A stretch of DNA of 64,000 nt from Oikopleura dioica (taxonomy: Eukaryota > Chordata > Appendicularia > Copelata > Oikopleuridae): positions 496,001 through 560,000 of the forward strand of contig OU015570.1 of NCBI GenBank assembly GCA_907165135.1, given 5' to 3'. Made by a program: the position numbers and the translations under genes. Shown here in pieces: positions 43,263 through 53,013 of the stretch. The stretch's first letter is position 1, and every line of letters starts with the position of its first letter. The notes beneath the pieces are model-generated. The model ran no database searches. It was not told where the DNA came from and was given only the letters and a program-made list of their open reading frames with translations.

Positions 43263-43670
43263 TTGCACACATTTGACACATCAAAATATCGGATAACGCC
43301 GAAAAACTTTGACGCTCATACTTGCCTCAATCATCTCACACTAGAAACTCGAGTGAGAAACGATGTGAAAAAAGTTCTCAATCAGAATTTCGAAAGGTAT
43401 TATAGTCAAGTTAATTTATATAATCAATTTTATAAGTTTGCGACACTGTACTGATACAGAGCTGAAAATTTATGTGCACCGCAAACTTCTGACGCTCTAT
43501 AGTATAGAGTCTATACTGAAGATGAGTTCATTGCAAACTTCCCACCTGACCATGAATTTTTCCAAATAACTCGCTACTTTCGCCAGAAATATCAAATTGA
43601 ACACGAAGAGATCGAGGATGCAGCTGATTATGAGTTCAATCAAGAAGGAATAGGCTCTCTATCTTTATAA
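43263..43670 (+). pseudogene. Two exon-like coding remnants
   Basis: An open segment (NHLTLETRVRNDVKKVLNQN) starts about 43266. A second segment after an AG at 43501-43502 reads EDEFIANFPPDHEFF and YQIEHEEIEDAADYEFNQ to a TAA at 43668. A phase-0 join is possible with the GTGAGA donor at about 43352. Protein family not recognised. The acidic C-terminus is reminiscent in style of the captured gene at 39.4-40.1 kb. Confidence 0.35.
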
Positions 43671-43765
43671 CATTTATTTTAATTATGCGTTTGATCGAAA
43701 GATTATAAAAAATAATAATATTTATGAGCCTCGCAAAAGATCTTGAGGAGAATTATCATTAAGTG

Positions 43766-43856
43766 ATGTGGCCAGATGAGGAAACTGGAATGATCTATTT
43801 TTACAACCCGAAACTGATCAAGAAACTTCCTCCACAATATTCGTCGCTTTTAGTCG
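43766..43856 (+). pseudogene. Possible first exon of an unidentified gene
   Basis: ATG at 43766, then WPDEETGMIYFYNPKLIKK and a strong donor (GTCG|GTAAGT, GT at 43857). The coding composition is good but I cannot find a continuing exon before the repeats start at 43985. Confidence 0.3.
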
Positions 43857-44200
43857 GTAAGTTTTTGATCTTCCAAAATTCTCGATGTTAAAATTTTTCT
43901 CTCTACTTAAATTTCTTTTATACTCCCTAAAGACTTTTTTCAGATAAAAAAATTAAAATCTTGGTATTTGCTAAAATAAAGGTTGGGGTAAGGGGGCACC
44001 TTCAAAAATGACGGAACAAATTACCCGAGGGGTATTAATAGTAATTCTACCTCTATCTAACTATCACCTGCTACTCTACTACCGCCGTTTTCCATCTAAA
44101 GAGCGTTTTTCAGATGACGAGGGGAGACCAAAACGCTCTTAAGTTGGAAAATTTACGATCAAACTAGTGTAGGATCAGGCAAAGGCGAGTGAAAAGTATT

Positions 44201-44271
44201 GAAGAAGCCTGGGGTCGAACCAGGGACCTCCGTGTTCATGAACCGGTGTGCTACCACTGCACTACTTCTCC
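44201..44271 (-). tRNA. tRNA-like gene within LTR
   Basis: 71 nt. The acceptor (GGAGAAG/CTTCTTC, one G-U), D stem (GTGC/GCAC) and T arm (CCTGG TTCGACC CCAGG) pair well; A-box TAGTGCAGTGG and B-box GGTTCGACCCC are present. The anticodon stem pairs only 3 of 5 bp and the loop is TCATGAA, so decoding identity is unclear and it may serve as a pol III promoter. Confidence 0.6.
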
Positions 44272-44575
44272 GGGGACTTTTGTCCGCCATTAGAGCTAGT
44301 TACTATGCCTAAGAGGAGGGGACCTTCTCCCACAACTCCCCCTAGTAACTGCTCTAATCACTCGTCTTACATATGCCGCCATAGGTTTTGGTTCTTTGTC
44401 TGGTGCCACGGTCCCCGTGCAACCGTTGCAAGCCTACCAACCCTCCCAACCTTCAGCTTCTCCTGAGCTACTGAGTGACCCTTGTCAATCTCAGCTTAGG
44501 GTTTGTTTTGGCTACCTAGACAACCCACTGTCTTCACCAGTTTGTAGGATCAGGCAAAGGCGAGTGAAAAGTATT

Positions 44576-44646
44576 GAAGAAGCCTGGGGTCGAACCAGGG
44601 ACCTCCGTGTTCATGAACCGGTGTGCTACCACTGCACTACTTCTCC
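44576..44646 (-). tRNA. tRNA-like gene within LTR (second LTR)
   Basis: Same 71-nt sequence as in the partner LTR. Confidence 0.6.
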
Positions 44647-44847
44647 AGGGACTTTTGTCCGCCATTAGAGCTAGTTACTATGCCTAAGAGGAGGGGACCT
44701 TCTCCCACACTAGGATGACAGTGGGAAAAAATGATGAATGAAAATGCATAAAATGAACTTTTTCCAAAACTCTTAAAATGCATCTGAGGTCATTTTTATC
44801 TATTTATGATAAAAAAATTACGATCTTTGAATCAGAGGCTATGATTA

Positions 44848-45500
44848 GGGTGACGGGCGGTCACGTTCTGCCAGAACGGCGTTCTGCAAATACAGAACGG
44901 CGTTCTGCAATTGCAGAATGGCGTTCTGCATAAGGATTATTTTTAACGATGTAACTTGATTCTATTCAGTTTAAAAGCATTCAGCTTAGCTTAAAGAGTA
45001 ACTTCTGACTTTTGAAATTCTGAGATTTCCTTAAAGACAGGCGCGAAGCGTTGACGGCGGGTTCACGTCTTTATAAAGAATGGTTCTTTTTCGCAAAGAC
45101 GTGAACCCGCTTATATCGCCTTTATGGGCGGGTTCACGTCTTTTTTCGATGTTCTAGAAAAAGAAATAATATGATAATTGTTCTTTTTTTTCATTAAACG
45201 CTATCTCCAATTTTTGACTTTTTATCCTCTTTAGTTTCCTAGAAAGCAGGCGCGAAGCGCACAGTTACTCCTGAATTATTTTCTTTCCTCTGAGAATTTT
45301 TTCTGAGCTTTCGTATTCCATTTATAGGTCTTGCTTTTTGTGATTGAAGATTCTAGATAATGAATTCCATCAAAACAAAAGAATCATTCTTTTTCGAGGA
45401 GCTTGAAAAAGAATGGTTCTTCGAAAAAGAACCATTCTTTGCGAAAAAGAATCATTCTTCATAAAGACGTGAACCCGCCGTCTACCGCGCGAAGCGCATA
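44848..45500. repeat. Iteron arrays (GCAGAACGGCGTTCTGC; AAGAATGGTTCTT)
   Basis: TAGGGTGACGGGCGGTCACG then GTTCTGC/GCAGAAC palindromes (44855-44940). Later GGCGGGTTCACGTCTTTATA and AAAGAACCATTCTTT/AAGAATGGTTCTT, inverted at 45045-45130 and 45385-45480. Resembles a small element with TIRs GCGGGTTCACGTCTTTATxAAGAA. No gene. Confidence 0.5.
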
Positions 45501-46615
45501 TATTTTAAAAACGCTCTTAAGTTTGGCGCTCTTAAGATGGAAAACCACGGTACTTACTATCATAAATCTCTCTTTATTTGTTGTTGCTAGTTTTAAGGAG
45601 ACATTGCGGTCTCTTTTATTATCAATAAAACATGTGTGTGTATGTGCTTTCGGCTCGCGATATTTACGCTCACCGTGGAGGGCGCTAGTGGTGTCACTAG
45701 AGCGCCTTTCAGCACTATGACGATACGCAACGCCACGTGCCCGGAGAGGGCCCGGAGAAGGTCTATCCGGCTTTACGGATATGCCTCGTCCGTTTTCGTG
45801 CGTGTGCCATCGTCATGCATTATTATACCGTATTTTACCGTCTCACAAGGGGGATAGGCTAGGGTTAGTTAGGGTTACCGAAGGCGGAGCCCCGAGGTAA
45901 GGGGCAATCAGATTTGATAATTTTCTACTGATAAAATAGAGACTGACTAAATAGAGACGAACTCGCTGCTTGAATTCGCATTCGTAAATTCTCCTCGATT
46001 GCTCCTCATTGAGCCGCACCTTTGGTCACTCCTTTTCCAGTACTCAAAGAACCTCGAAAGTGACAATGAGTCAATTTACTATTTGATTTCTACGATTTGA
46101 ACTGGAGCGTTACGAGGAGCGCCTAAAGTGCCATAAAAACTTTTTCTCCAGCGATGACGTTTCTGTCTTGTTACGTTTTTTCCCGCTAACAGGAAGAAAG
46201 CGCTAGAAAGATTCATTCACACATTCATACTGCTATCTACTGGAATTTCTTATCGCATTACTTTTACCGGATTTTGGCAGGTCTAATTGAACAAAAAATA
46301 AAGAGCTTCTTTATCTTAATCTTAATGAGCCAAAAAAGGTCTGAACTCAAATCAGATTGATGATGACCTCAGAGAGTCGTAAAAATGGCACGACCGATGG
46401 AGAGTTTAGCGGGCCTGGAAATGCCGACTTCCGTAATCGACTTTGAATCTCCCTTTCTCGATGCGGCTTCGGTTGACTCTTTTAATTGCTTATAACTTTT
46501 AATTTGAAAGGTTATATTTTGAAGACGCTTCGCGGCTTCGTTTTTCGAACTCTTCCAGCATGCGGAGGACTCCACCGGGTCCTCCGCTGCTGAAGGAAAA
46601 GATATCCGCCCGCAT
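45501..46615. other. No gene recognised
   Basis: Frames at 45403-45857 and 46369-46575 lack recognisable domains. The block AAACGCTCTTAAG..ACCACGGTACTT is shared with 24027-24058. Confidence 0.4.
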
Positions 46616-47041
46616 GGTGTCGCTAATTCGGGCTTCTTTCCAGGGCAACCCCTACTTTCATCGGTATTTGGACCATCACATTCTAGAGGCGTTAGAGGCT
46701 CTAGAAGTTGAAGAAGTAACCTCGAAATCGGTACTTTTTACGAAAAATTCCGCTAAGGGTTATATTTTTATCCGAAATAGTCATCAAAATGTTTCAATCA
46801 ATTTTGGATGTCAAAAATATCGTTTTGGGTCATTTGAGGTTATTCGGGTAGAGTTTCGGCCAAATTCTATTTTTCTCAAAAATGACCCCAAGTGACCTCA
46901 AATGACCCCAAACGATATTTTTGACACCCAAAAATTGATTGGAACGTTTTGATAACTTTTTCGGATAAAAATATAACCTGTGGGAGAAGGTCCCCTCCTC
47001 TTAGGCATAGTAACTAGCTCTAATGGCGGACAAAAGTCCCC

Positions 47042-47112
47042 GGAGAAGTAGTGCAGTGGTAGCACACCGGTTCATGAACACGGAGGTCCCTGGTTCGACC
47101 CCAGGCTTCTTC
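47042..47112 (+). tRNA. tRNA-like gene within 5' LTR
   Basis: As at 44201-44271, plus orientation. Acceptor GGAGAAG..CTTCTTC, discriminator A, B-box GGTTCGACCCC. Confidence 0.6.
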
Positions 47113-47415
47113 AATACTTTTCACTCGCCTTTGCCTGATCCTACAAACTGGTGAAGACAGTGGGTTGTCTAGGTAGCCAAAACAAACCCTAAGCTGAGAT
47201 TGACAAGGGTCACTCAGTAGCTCAGGAGAAGCTGAAGGTTGGGAGGGTTGGTAGGCTTGCAACGGTTGCACGGGGACCGTGGCACCAGACAAAGAACCAA
47301 AACCTATGGCGGCATATGTAAGACGAGTGATTAGAGCAGTTACTAGGGGAGTTGTGGGAGAAGGTCCCCTCCTCTTAGGCATAGTAACTAGCTCTAATGG
47401 CGGACAAAAGTCCCC

Positions 47416-47486
47416 GGAGAAGTAGTGCAGTGGTAGCACACCGGTTCATGAACACGGAGGTCCCTGGTTCGACCCCAGGCTTCTTC
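47416..47486 (+). tRNA. tRNA-like gene within 3' LTR
   Basis: Identical to 47042-47112. Confidence 0.6.
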
Positions 47487-47655
47487 AATACTTTTCACTC
47501 GCCTTTGCCTGATCCTACAACCCTTAGCGCAATTTCTTCAACTTCTAGAGCCTCTAACGCCTCTAGAATGTGGCGGTCCAAATAGGTTTCTATACAGATT
47601 CTGAATCGCCAGAGCCTCCTCTACAACTTAGCCAAGCCGCTCGTTCTTAGGTCGA

Positions 47656-48062
47656 CACTGGTTATGTCGCCGAATGTCGCCAAATGTCGCGGAATGTCGC
47701 CGAATGTCGCCGAATGTCGCTGAATGTGGCCGAATGTCGCCGAATGTCGCCACCTATTTTCTAAAACAAGGATTTTTGAAGAGAAATCTTGTTTTCAACC
47801 AAGAAATTTCAAAACAAACTTGTTCTAGAATTGTTTTGGCATAATTACGAGACAAGGAAGCGCTCCGCGCGATTTGTGGTAGGAAACTCACTGGTCGGGC
47901 TGGACACACTTCTATTGCCGCGCCTCCTACTATTTCCGCCTTTTTTGGTTCTAGAACAAGTTTGTTTTGAAAATTTGAGCCAAAAACAATTTTTCTTTCA
48001 TAATTCCTATTTTTTCGAAAATAAGTGGCGACATTCGGCGACATTCGGCGACATAACCAGTG
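47656..48062. mobile_element. Element with CGAATGTCGC iterons (407 bp)
   Basis: CACTGGTTATGTCGCCGAATG and the inverse ending ATAACCAGTG; seven to eight GAATGTCGCC iterons on the left, three inverted on the right. The core is a further palindrome (AAAACAAACTTGTTCTAGAA). The flanks share CGCTC(CC)GTTCTTAGG, a longer duplication than hAT usually makes. Confidence 0.65.
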
Positions 48063-48483
48063 CGCTCCCGTTCTTAGGCTGGACTACCGGTACTTTTTAA
48101 TCCCTTTTCTGGAACAACCCCCATTTTACGGACTTTAGACGTCCAAAAACGCCCCAGGACATGACCCAAACCCAATACTGTTAATAGTCAAAATGATACT
48201 CAGCTTCTGGACTTTTTAAAACTGTATTATACTCCCTCTCTACTAAGCCCAGAAAAACTCATTTTTCATCGAGTTTCCCATCCCGAGTCGACGAGTAATA
48301 AATTATTACCAATTTTTGAGCTGGTTTGCGGCTTCGTTTTCGGAGGCGATTTTGCGAACGGCGTTCGCGGATTTTGAACAAAGCTGCCTTTTGGAAATTT
48401 TGACGAGGTTCCCTGATTAATATCATGAGACATAATTTACTTATATGAGTATCATCATTGATTAATATACATGTAGATATCTT

Positions 48484-48960
48484 AGAGAAATTAAATAAGC
48501 AAGTTAACACATTTTCATGGTCAGAAATATGTGCGATAGGTAAATTTTTAACACAACTTTTCTTTATACGTCTATCTCTAGGCATGATTGACTTGTCGAT
48601 CACAATAGCAAAGATTATTCAAAAGCTAGGCGATATGTCAGGATGTAAGAATTTAACAATGATAGCAAGGTGTCTTTTGTGTGAGGTTTACGTGATAAAT
48701 GATGATTGGGAAAATGCATCAAATCAAATCGAATTGATTGAAGATGAATTTATGCTTCTTGATACAAGAAATGACGAAATTGATTGCTGGACGACGATAA
48801 TAAAATTTTCAAATTTAATCAATACCGGAGAAAGTCCTCAGACATTTTCTGAACTTGTTATTTGGACACTCCCATATGGCTCGAAGGAATCGGTTGTAAA
48901 TTGTTTTTATTTGAGCTCTGATGCTCAAAATGAGCGTCAAAGCCTTGACTGCAATCAAGG
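48484..48960 (+). CDS. Unidentified helical protein, exon 1 candidate
   Basis: About 160 codons open with normal amino-acid composition (EKLNKQVNTFSWSEICAIGK; CLLCEVYVINDDWENASNQI). The helix-turn-helix spacing suggests TPR-like repeats. A plausible acceptor is the AG at 48482-48483 and a donor is GTAATT at 48961. The upstream frame has a TGA. The family is not recognised. This and the next exon are the best candidates for a non-transposon gene in the window. Confidence 0.45.
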
Positions 48961-49318
48961 GTAATTGGCAACATCTAAAAGTCTGTAGTTTTCATAGAAA
49001 ATAATTTGTAAGGGAAACGAATAAGTCGTTGCGATGAGTTATTTTCCTCGGCTTTAGAAAAGTGCGATAGGGTCAAATAAATGGACCCCGCGTTTTGAGT
49101 ACATAATCGCGCGTTCGCATATTGAGAATTCAGAAGATGGTGACCGAGAAAAGAATTGAGAAAACAAATACTTATATGCTGAGACTCTCAACTTGCGAGA
49201 GCAGTGACTCATGGCATTAAGGATATACAGTTTTTCCATCTTTAGAGGCCTTTTAAGATGAAAAGGGCTGAAAAAAGTCAGGTATACATATTTTAAAATT
49301 CTCTTCTCACTAATTTAG

Positions 49319-49629
49319 ATATGGTTAAATTTTGTTTTTCGACTAAAAGATTGAATATCAATAAAGCCATGATTATTTCCAGAGCAACGCACGCGCCCAT
49401 GTTTTTAATTTTTACTCATTCATTCCTCGAAACATATTTTGCTGTAAAAATGTCCGAAAACGGAATTTACATGAGGGTGGCAGAGAAAAAAGTATGCAGA
49501 GATTTTGGTGAAGGGTACAAACAAGAGAAATACCAAAAGGCTGTCAATGATCTCTACCGAAAACAGGAATCTTTAAGTGAAGTTGGATCATACGGGACTG
49601 ATAAAAAGAATTTAACGATACTATTATGA
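49319..49629 (+). CDS. Unidentified helical protein, exon 2 candidate
   Basis: After a pyrimidine-rich tract and TTTAG, a 103-codon frame runs (THSFLETYFAVKMSENGIYM; EGYKQEKYQKAVNDLYRK) to a TGA at 49627. Composition matches the upstream exon, but a direct splice from 48961 does not preserve frame, so an exon or a different donor is missing, or the copy is damaged. Confidence 0.4.
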
Positions 49630-49960
49630 GTATACGTCCAAGTTGAGGGCTTGGACGTTTTCAAAAGTATCTTGGAGAAATAAGATGAACAAGAATTGAT
49701 CGAGCATTTCCCTGCGCTTCAAATCCATGAAACACAAGCTATATGGATATCGAGGGAGAACCTCAAATTCAAGTTTCAGATGAAGCCGACATTCCAAAGC
49801 CATCGACTTCAAAATGCCCAGAAAAGCAGTCAAAGATTTCAAGCTTGTTTAAAGCTATTAGTTGAGAATTTTTTCAATTTAATAAAAATTATCAAGAAAG
49901 TCCTCTTAATTACGAATTTTTCGGGTTCACAAAATCAGCCAAATTGAGGCAAAAGTCCTC

Positions 49961-50254
49961 TTAAGCTGGAAAAAACACGTGCGAACTTGCTTTTATCACT
50001 CCGTTGGTGACCCTTCTTCCGAGGATGTTCAGATCTCTGCTCAAAAACGTGCATTTCTTGCCCATCAATCTGAGATTGAACGTGCTCAACGTGTCAAGCA
50101 CCGCCGCCACGTTTTCTAAAAACTCCTGTGGCGAGTCTCCCGTTATACAAATGTCGTCGACATATATAAAACAATAATCCGCCGCATGAACGGTGTCCTC
50201 GTTGATTTTTGCTCTTTTGCAATCTGCGACAATTCTAATCGACCCGGCGCACAA
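49961..50254 (-). pseudogene. RT palm fragment, Ty3/gypsy-like
   Basis: It contains YCFIYVDDICITGD (motif C), then FNLRLMGKKCTFLSRDLN and LGRRVTNGVIKAS, matching the K-C-x-F...LGxxV segment typical of Ty3/gypsy RTs. Motifs A and B are missing upstream and the fragment stops shortly after. The adjoining minus-strand frame to 50440 (NESVVKALVEKLDSEASEGV; GFLPRHMTP) may be its upstream part, separated by a stop. Confidence 0.75.
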
Positions 50255-50449
50255 CTCAACCTTAGACGTTTCCGTGTTCTTCTAACCTTCCGGGAAGAAA
50301 ATAAGGAAATGCCTCGGGGTCATATGTCTCGGTAAAAACCCGATGACCCCTTCACTAGCCTCAGAATCCAACTTCTCGACCAAAGCTTTCACGACCGACT
50401 CGTTCATTGTCTTACTGTAACTCTGCTTAACCACTTTTCCAATCGTGTT

Positions 50450-50683
50450 GATACAATTTTGTAATGCCTTTTGTATTGTATTGATTCTTAGTGATAGAAA
50501 GTCGTCCAACTCTTTCAAGCTCACTTTATTGAATGATCCTGTTTGGATCTTGCACAGGGAGAAGCGCGGGGAAAGCAGCTGATTAAGGTGCGCACAGTTG
50601 ATAAAGAGCGGGAGTGTGCTAATTAATCTAGGTTGCCCAGGCGATTAATTGGAGACTTTATGTCAACACACATCACCCACCCC
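50450..50683 (-). repeat. LTR A (about 234 bp)
   Basis: Minus strand: begins TGATGTGTGTTGACATAAAG, contains AATAAAGTGAGC (polyadenylation-like), ends TTGTATCA. The same sequence is at 61373-61607, and one truncated at its 3' end is at 53722-53915. The 80-codon frame through it is accidental. Confidence 0.7.
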
Positions 50684-51814
50684 CAGATTTCTAGAGCTGT
50701 AGAAAGTTAAGAAATACACACACACATTGACTGGATAAATTTTGACTGGCACGAGCGGTAAAGTTTTACACGCTAGTATAAAGGTGAATGTTTAAGAACA
50801 GATTTCTTTGAAACAGTAATATTTCGTCGTTTTCTTGTCTGGAGAGTTGTTTTCCTGTTGACAAATTGTTAGAAGAATTTTGCATCATTGAAAAGGCACA
50901 CAAACACACACACACAATAAGAGAACAAAGAGATTTTAAGGCAAAGTTGGTTGAGTATAAGGTGTCTAGAGCTATTGATAAAAGTGATTATGATATTGAG
51001 GGTTGCAATAATCAAAGCGGAGTACAGGGTTGACCAAGCGACTTAAGTTAGCTACTTCATCCAACATATATAAGATGAACTGTAAAACGCTAGACCTGGC
51101 TAATTTCTAATCCTAGTGTCCGATCAGAGCAATTAACCCCAGCCTTTACCCAAAGGCCGCTCATATGGGTCGGTCAGCGTGGAGTTAGCTTCGGTTGAAA
51201 CTTCGAACAGTTCGGGATCCCGAATGATTCGGGATTTCCCGAATCATTGGAAGAGAAAATGGGGGTTTTTGTCTTCGAACGATTCGGAATTTTTCGATGT
51301 TCGTTGTCCGTAAAGTAAAATAAAAAGTATAGAACAACTTAGTAGTGATCTGTCCAGAAGTCAATCGATGCTCAAGAGCCAAGAATATATTTTTATAAGT
51401 AATGAGTGAATCACCCGTAAAATTTTCTGCAAGGCAGGCGCGGAGCGCATTCACCCTCGTTACTCTATAAATCATAACCTATGATTCATAGGAATTTGAA
51501 CTTCTGACAATTTCTGTCAATTCAAATAATTTCATTATCTACAGTGGGCCTTTGATCTGATTTAATCATGCGAAAATTCGACCCTTCCGTTAGATGAAAG
51601 TTCCTTCCACTCCCGAATAATTCGGAGAATCCCGAGTGGTTCGGGCATATCCCGAATAGTTCGGGAAAATCCCGAATTGTTAAATAAAAAAATCGGACCA
51701 AAAAAAATATCTATTTATAACTAGTTAAGCAGGCTCTACAGAAGTAGGACTCGAAGTGGCTTGACTCCAGCAAAAAAAGAAGTTTGACGTGGGTGTGAAC
51801 TTAACGGCGCTAGC
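50684..51814 (-). repeat. 3' non-coding region with GAATNATTCGGG iterons, unit 1
   Basis: TTCGGGATCCCGAATGATTC-type palindromes at 51208-51245 and TCCCGAATAGTTCGGG at 51618-51680 bracket about 400 bp. Two (CA)n tracts at 50716 and 50893. No coding. Confidence 0.6.
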
Positions 51815-52333
51815 TTACGCAAGTGGCTGAAGATGCATATTAATCGCTTTATCAAGTCCGCGTACTCGCCTGCAGAACATGCAAGTGAAGAGGATCAGTG
51901 TTGAGAGGATAAAAAGAATAAGAATACCGTTAGAGATTAGAGATATGGATTTTGATCGAGTGAAGTTTTCGTCGACCACATCCTCTAAGTCACCGAGACG
52001 GTCCTCGACGTCATCGGCGAAGTCGTTGTGGTCAAGGTCAACGGCGCTGAAGGTAAAGTTGTTTCTTGCTCCTCTGAAGTCGATCTTGGTGTTGTCAGAC
52101 GTCACAATGCTTGTTTTTGGGATCTTGATGAGCTGCTGCGATCCGGAACAAAAGACTTCCTGGTCCAAGCTTGTTACGGGAAAATATTTGAAACCGGTGA
52201 AGGTATCGTGGGCGGATCCAATGTCGGACAAGACCGTTCTATTTCTCAGGATTGCCGTTCCTGCAGCGTAAACGATGAGCCCATTTTTATCGAAGGCGAA
52301 TGAGCAGGTTGCTTTTGTAACTGTTCCCTGAAT
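51815..52333 (-). pseudogene. env: env-like glycoprotein C-terminal part, unit 1
   Basis: The frame runs from the insertion boundary at 52333 to a stop at 51815. It has an ectodomain segment with N-glycosylation-type sites (NRT, NFT), a coiled stretch rich in Asp (DVEDRLGDLEDVVDEN), one strongly hydrophobic membrane span (ISNGILILFILSTLILF) and a short CRR cytoplasmic tail. This is type-I membrane glycoprotein architecture, as in retroelement env genes. Which viral glycoprotein class it belongs to is not determinable by eye. The gene is interrupted upstream by the 700-bp element. Confidence 0.7.
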
Positions 52334-52348
52334 AGATCATATGATTTT

Positions 52349-52391
52349 GTATCGAACGTTTTCGTTTATTGGATAAACTTCATCAGGATAC
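52349..52391 (-). ncRNA. Hammerhead ribozyme motif
   Basis: Minus strand: GTATC (stem I), CTGATGA, GTTTATCCAATAAAC (stem II, 6 bp), GAAA, palindrome AACGTT, C, then GATAC, perfectly pairing stem I. Every conserved core base is present. Confidence 0.85.
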
Positions 52392-52946
52392 TAAACTTAA
52401 GATGAACGAAAAAGAAACAGAGGAAAAAGAATACTTTTATGTTGAGAGAGCAGTGTGAAATTGCTAACTGAGGAAAACAGAAAAACAAGATCAAAAAATG
52501 GCTGTTTTTAGTCGAGCGCCAAGGAGCCAAGCACAAAAAATCTCACCAGTCAATACAAGACTAAAATCGCCCAATCGAAACTTGCTCTAGAGTCCTTTCA
52601 CTCTAAAAATCCTCCGAAAATTCGATACAAATTTTCAAAAAATGACTATGCTTTAAAATACTTTGATGTTCTGCAAACTAATCTAACTAATGAGAGTCAA
52701 AGGAGAAGCGCTGAACAATTTCTTATTTTACTGCATCGACCCTCCCTAAATGAACAATCTGATTTCAAACAGTTCAAAACTTTTTAATTTAGTCGAGCAC
52801 TGTTTTGGGCCACCTTGGCGCTCGACTAAAAACAGCCATTTTTTGATCTTGTTTTTCTGTTTTCCTCAGTTAGCAATTTCACACTGCTCTCTCAACATAA
52901 AAGTATTCTTTTTCCTCTGTTTCTTTTTCGTTCATCTTAAGTTTAG

Positions 52947-52989
52947 TATCCTGATGAAGTTTATCCAATAAACGAAAACGTTCGATACA
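52947..52989 (+). ncRNA. Hammerhead ribozyme motif
   Basis: Plus-strand copy of the same motif in the other arm: GTATC, CTGATGA, stem II, GAAA, AACGTT, C, GATAC. Confidence 0.85.
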
Positions 52990-53013
52990 AAATCATATGA
53001 TCTATTAACGAAG

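Larger units (their letters stand above)
44168..44709 (-). mobile_element. TRIM with tRNA-bearing LTRs, minus copy (542 bp)
   Basis: Two 167-bp direct repeats (44168-44334, 44543-44709) begin TG and end CA in the element's orientation, enclosing about 208 bp. CTAG is duplicated on both sides (44164-44167, 44710-44713). On the minus strand a purine-rich AGGGGAGT precedes the 3' LTR and TGGTGAAGA lies 3 bp after the 5' LTR. There is no coding capacity. Same element as 46979-47519. Confidence 0.85.
43985..45910. repeat. TAGGGTTA-family repeat split by 1.8 kb
   Basis: 43985-44036 (GGGGCACC..AAAATGACGGAACAAA..TTACCCGAGG) and 45848-45910 (GGGATAGGCTAGGGTTAG..GCCCCGAGGTAAGGGGCAAT) are the two halves, in order, of the repeat at 22670-22820. 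About 1.8 kb, including a TRIM, lies between them. Confidence 0.6.
46979..47519 (+). mobile_element. TRIM with tRNA-bearing LTRs, plus copy (541 bp)
   Basis: LTRs 46979-47145 and 47353-47519 (167 bp each) start TGTGGGAGAAGG and end GATCCTACA. After the 5' LTR comes AAC then TGGTGAAGACAGTGG, a primer-binding-site candidate; before the 3' LTR is the polypurine-like AGGGGAGT (about 47345-47352). The first nine PBS bases are complementary to the 3' end (CTTCTTCA plus CCA) expected for the tRNA-like gene in its own LTR. The 139-codon minus frame across it is an artefact. Confidence 0.85.
46616..47600. repeat. Palindromic repeat interrupted by the plus-strand TRIM
   Basis: The left arm (ATTCTAGAGGCGTTAGAGGC, CTAGAAGTTGAAGAA, GCTAAGGGTTATATTTTTAT) and its inverse on the right meet near 46870. 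The right arm is cut between ATATAACC and CCTTAGC by the TRIM. The intact left arm preserves the empty-site sequence. Confidence 0.75.

Noticed and set aside
47020-47439. 139-codon minus-strand ORF
   Set aside because: It runs through the tRNA-like genes and LTR of the TRIM and is paralleled by a broken version in the other copy.
51879-52303. Plus-strand ORFs opposite the env-like gene
   Set aside because: The minus frame has a membrane span and conserved architecture; the plus frames are antisense shadows repeated in unit 2.
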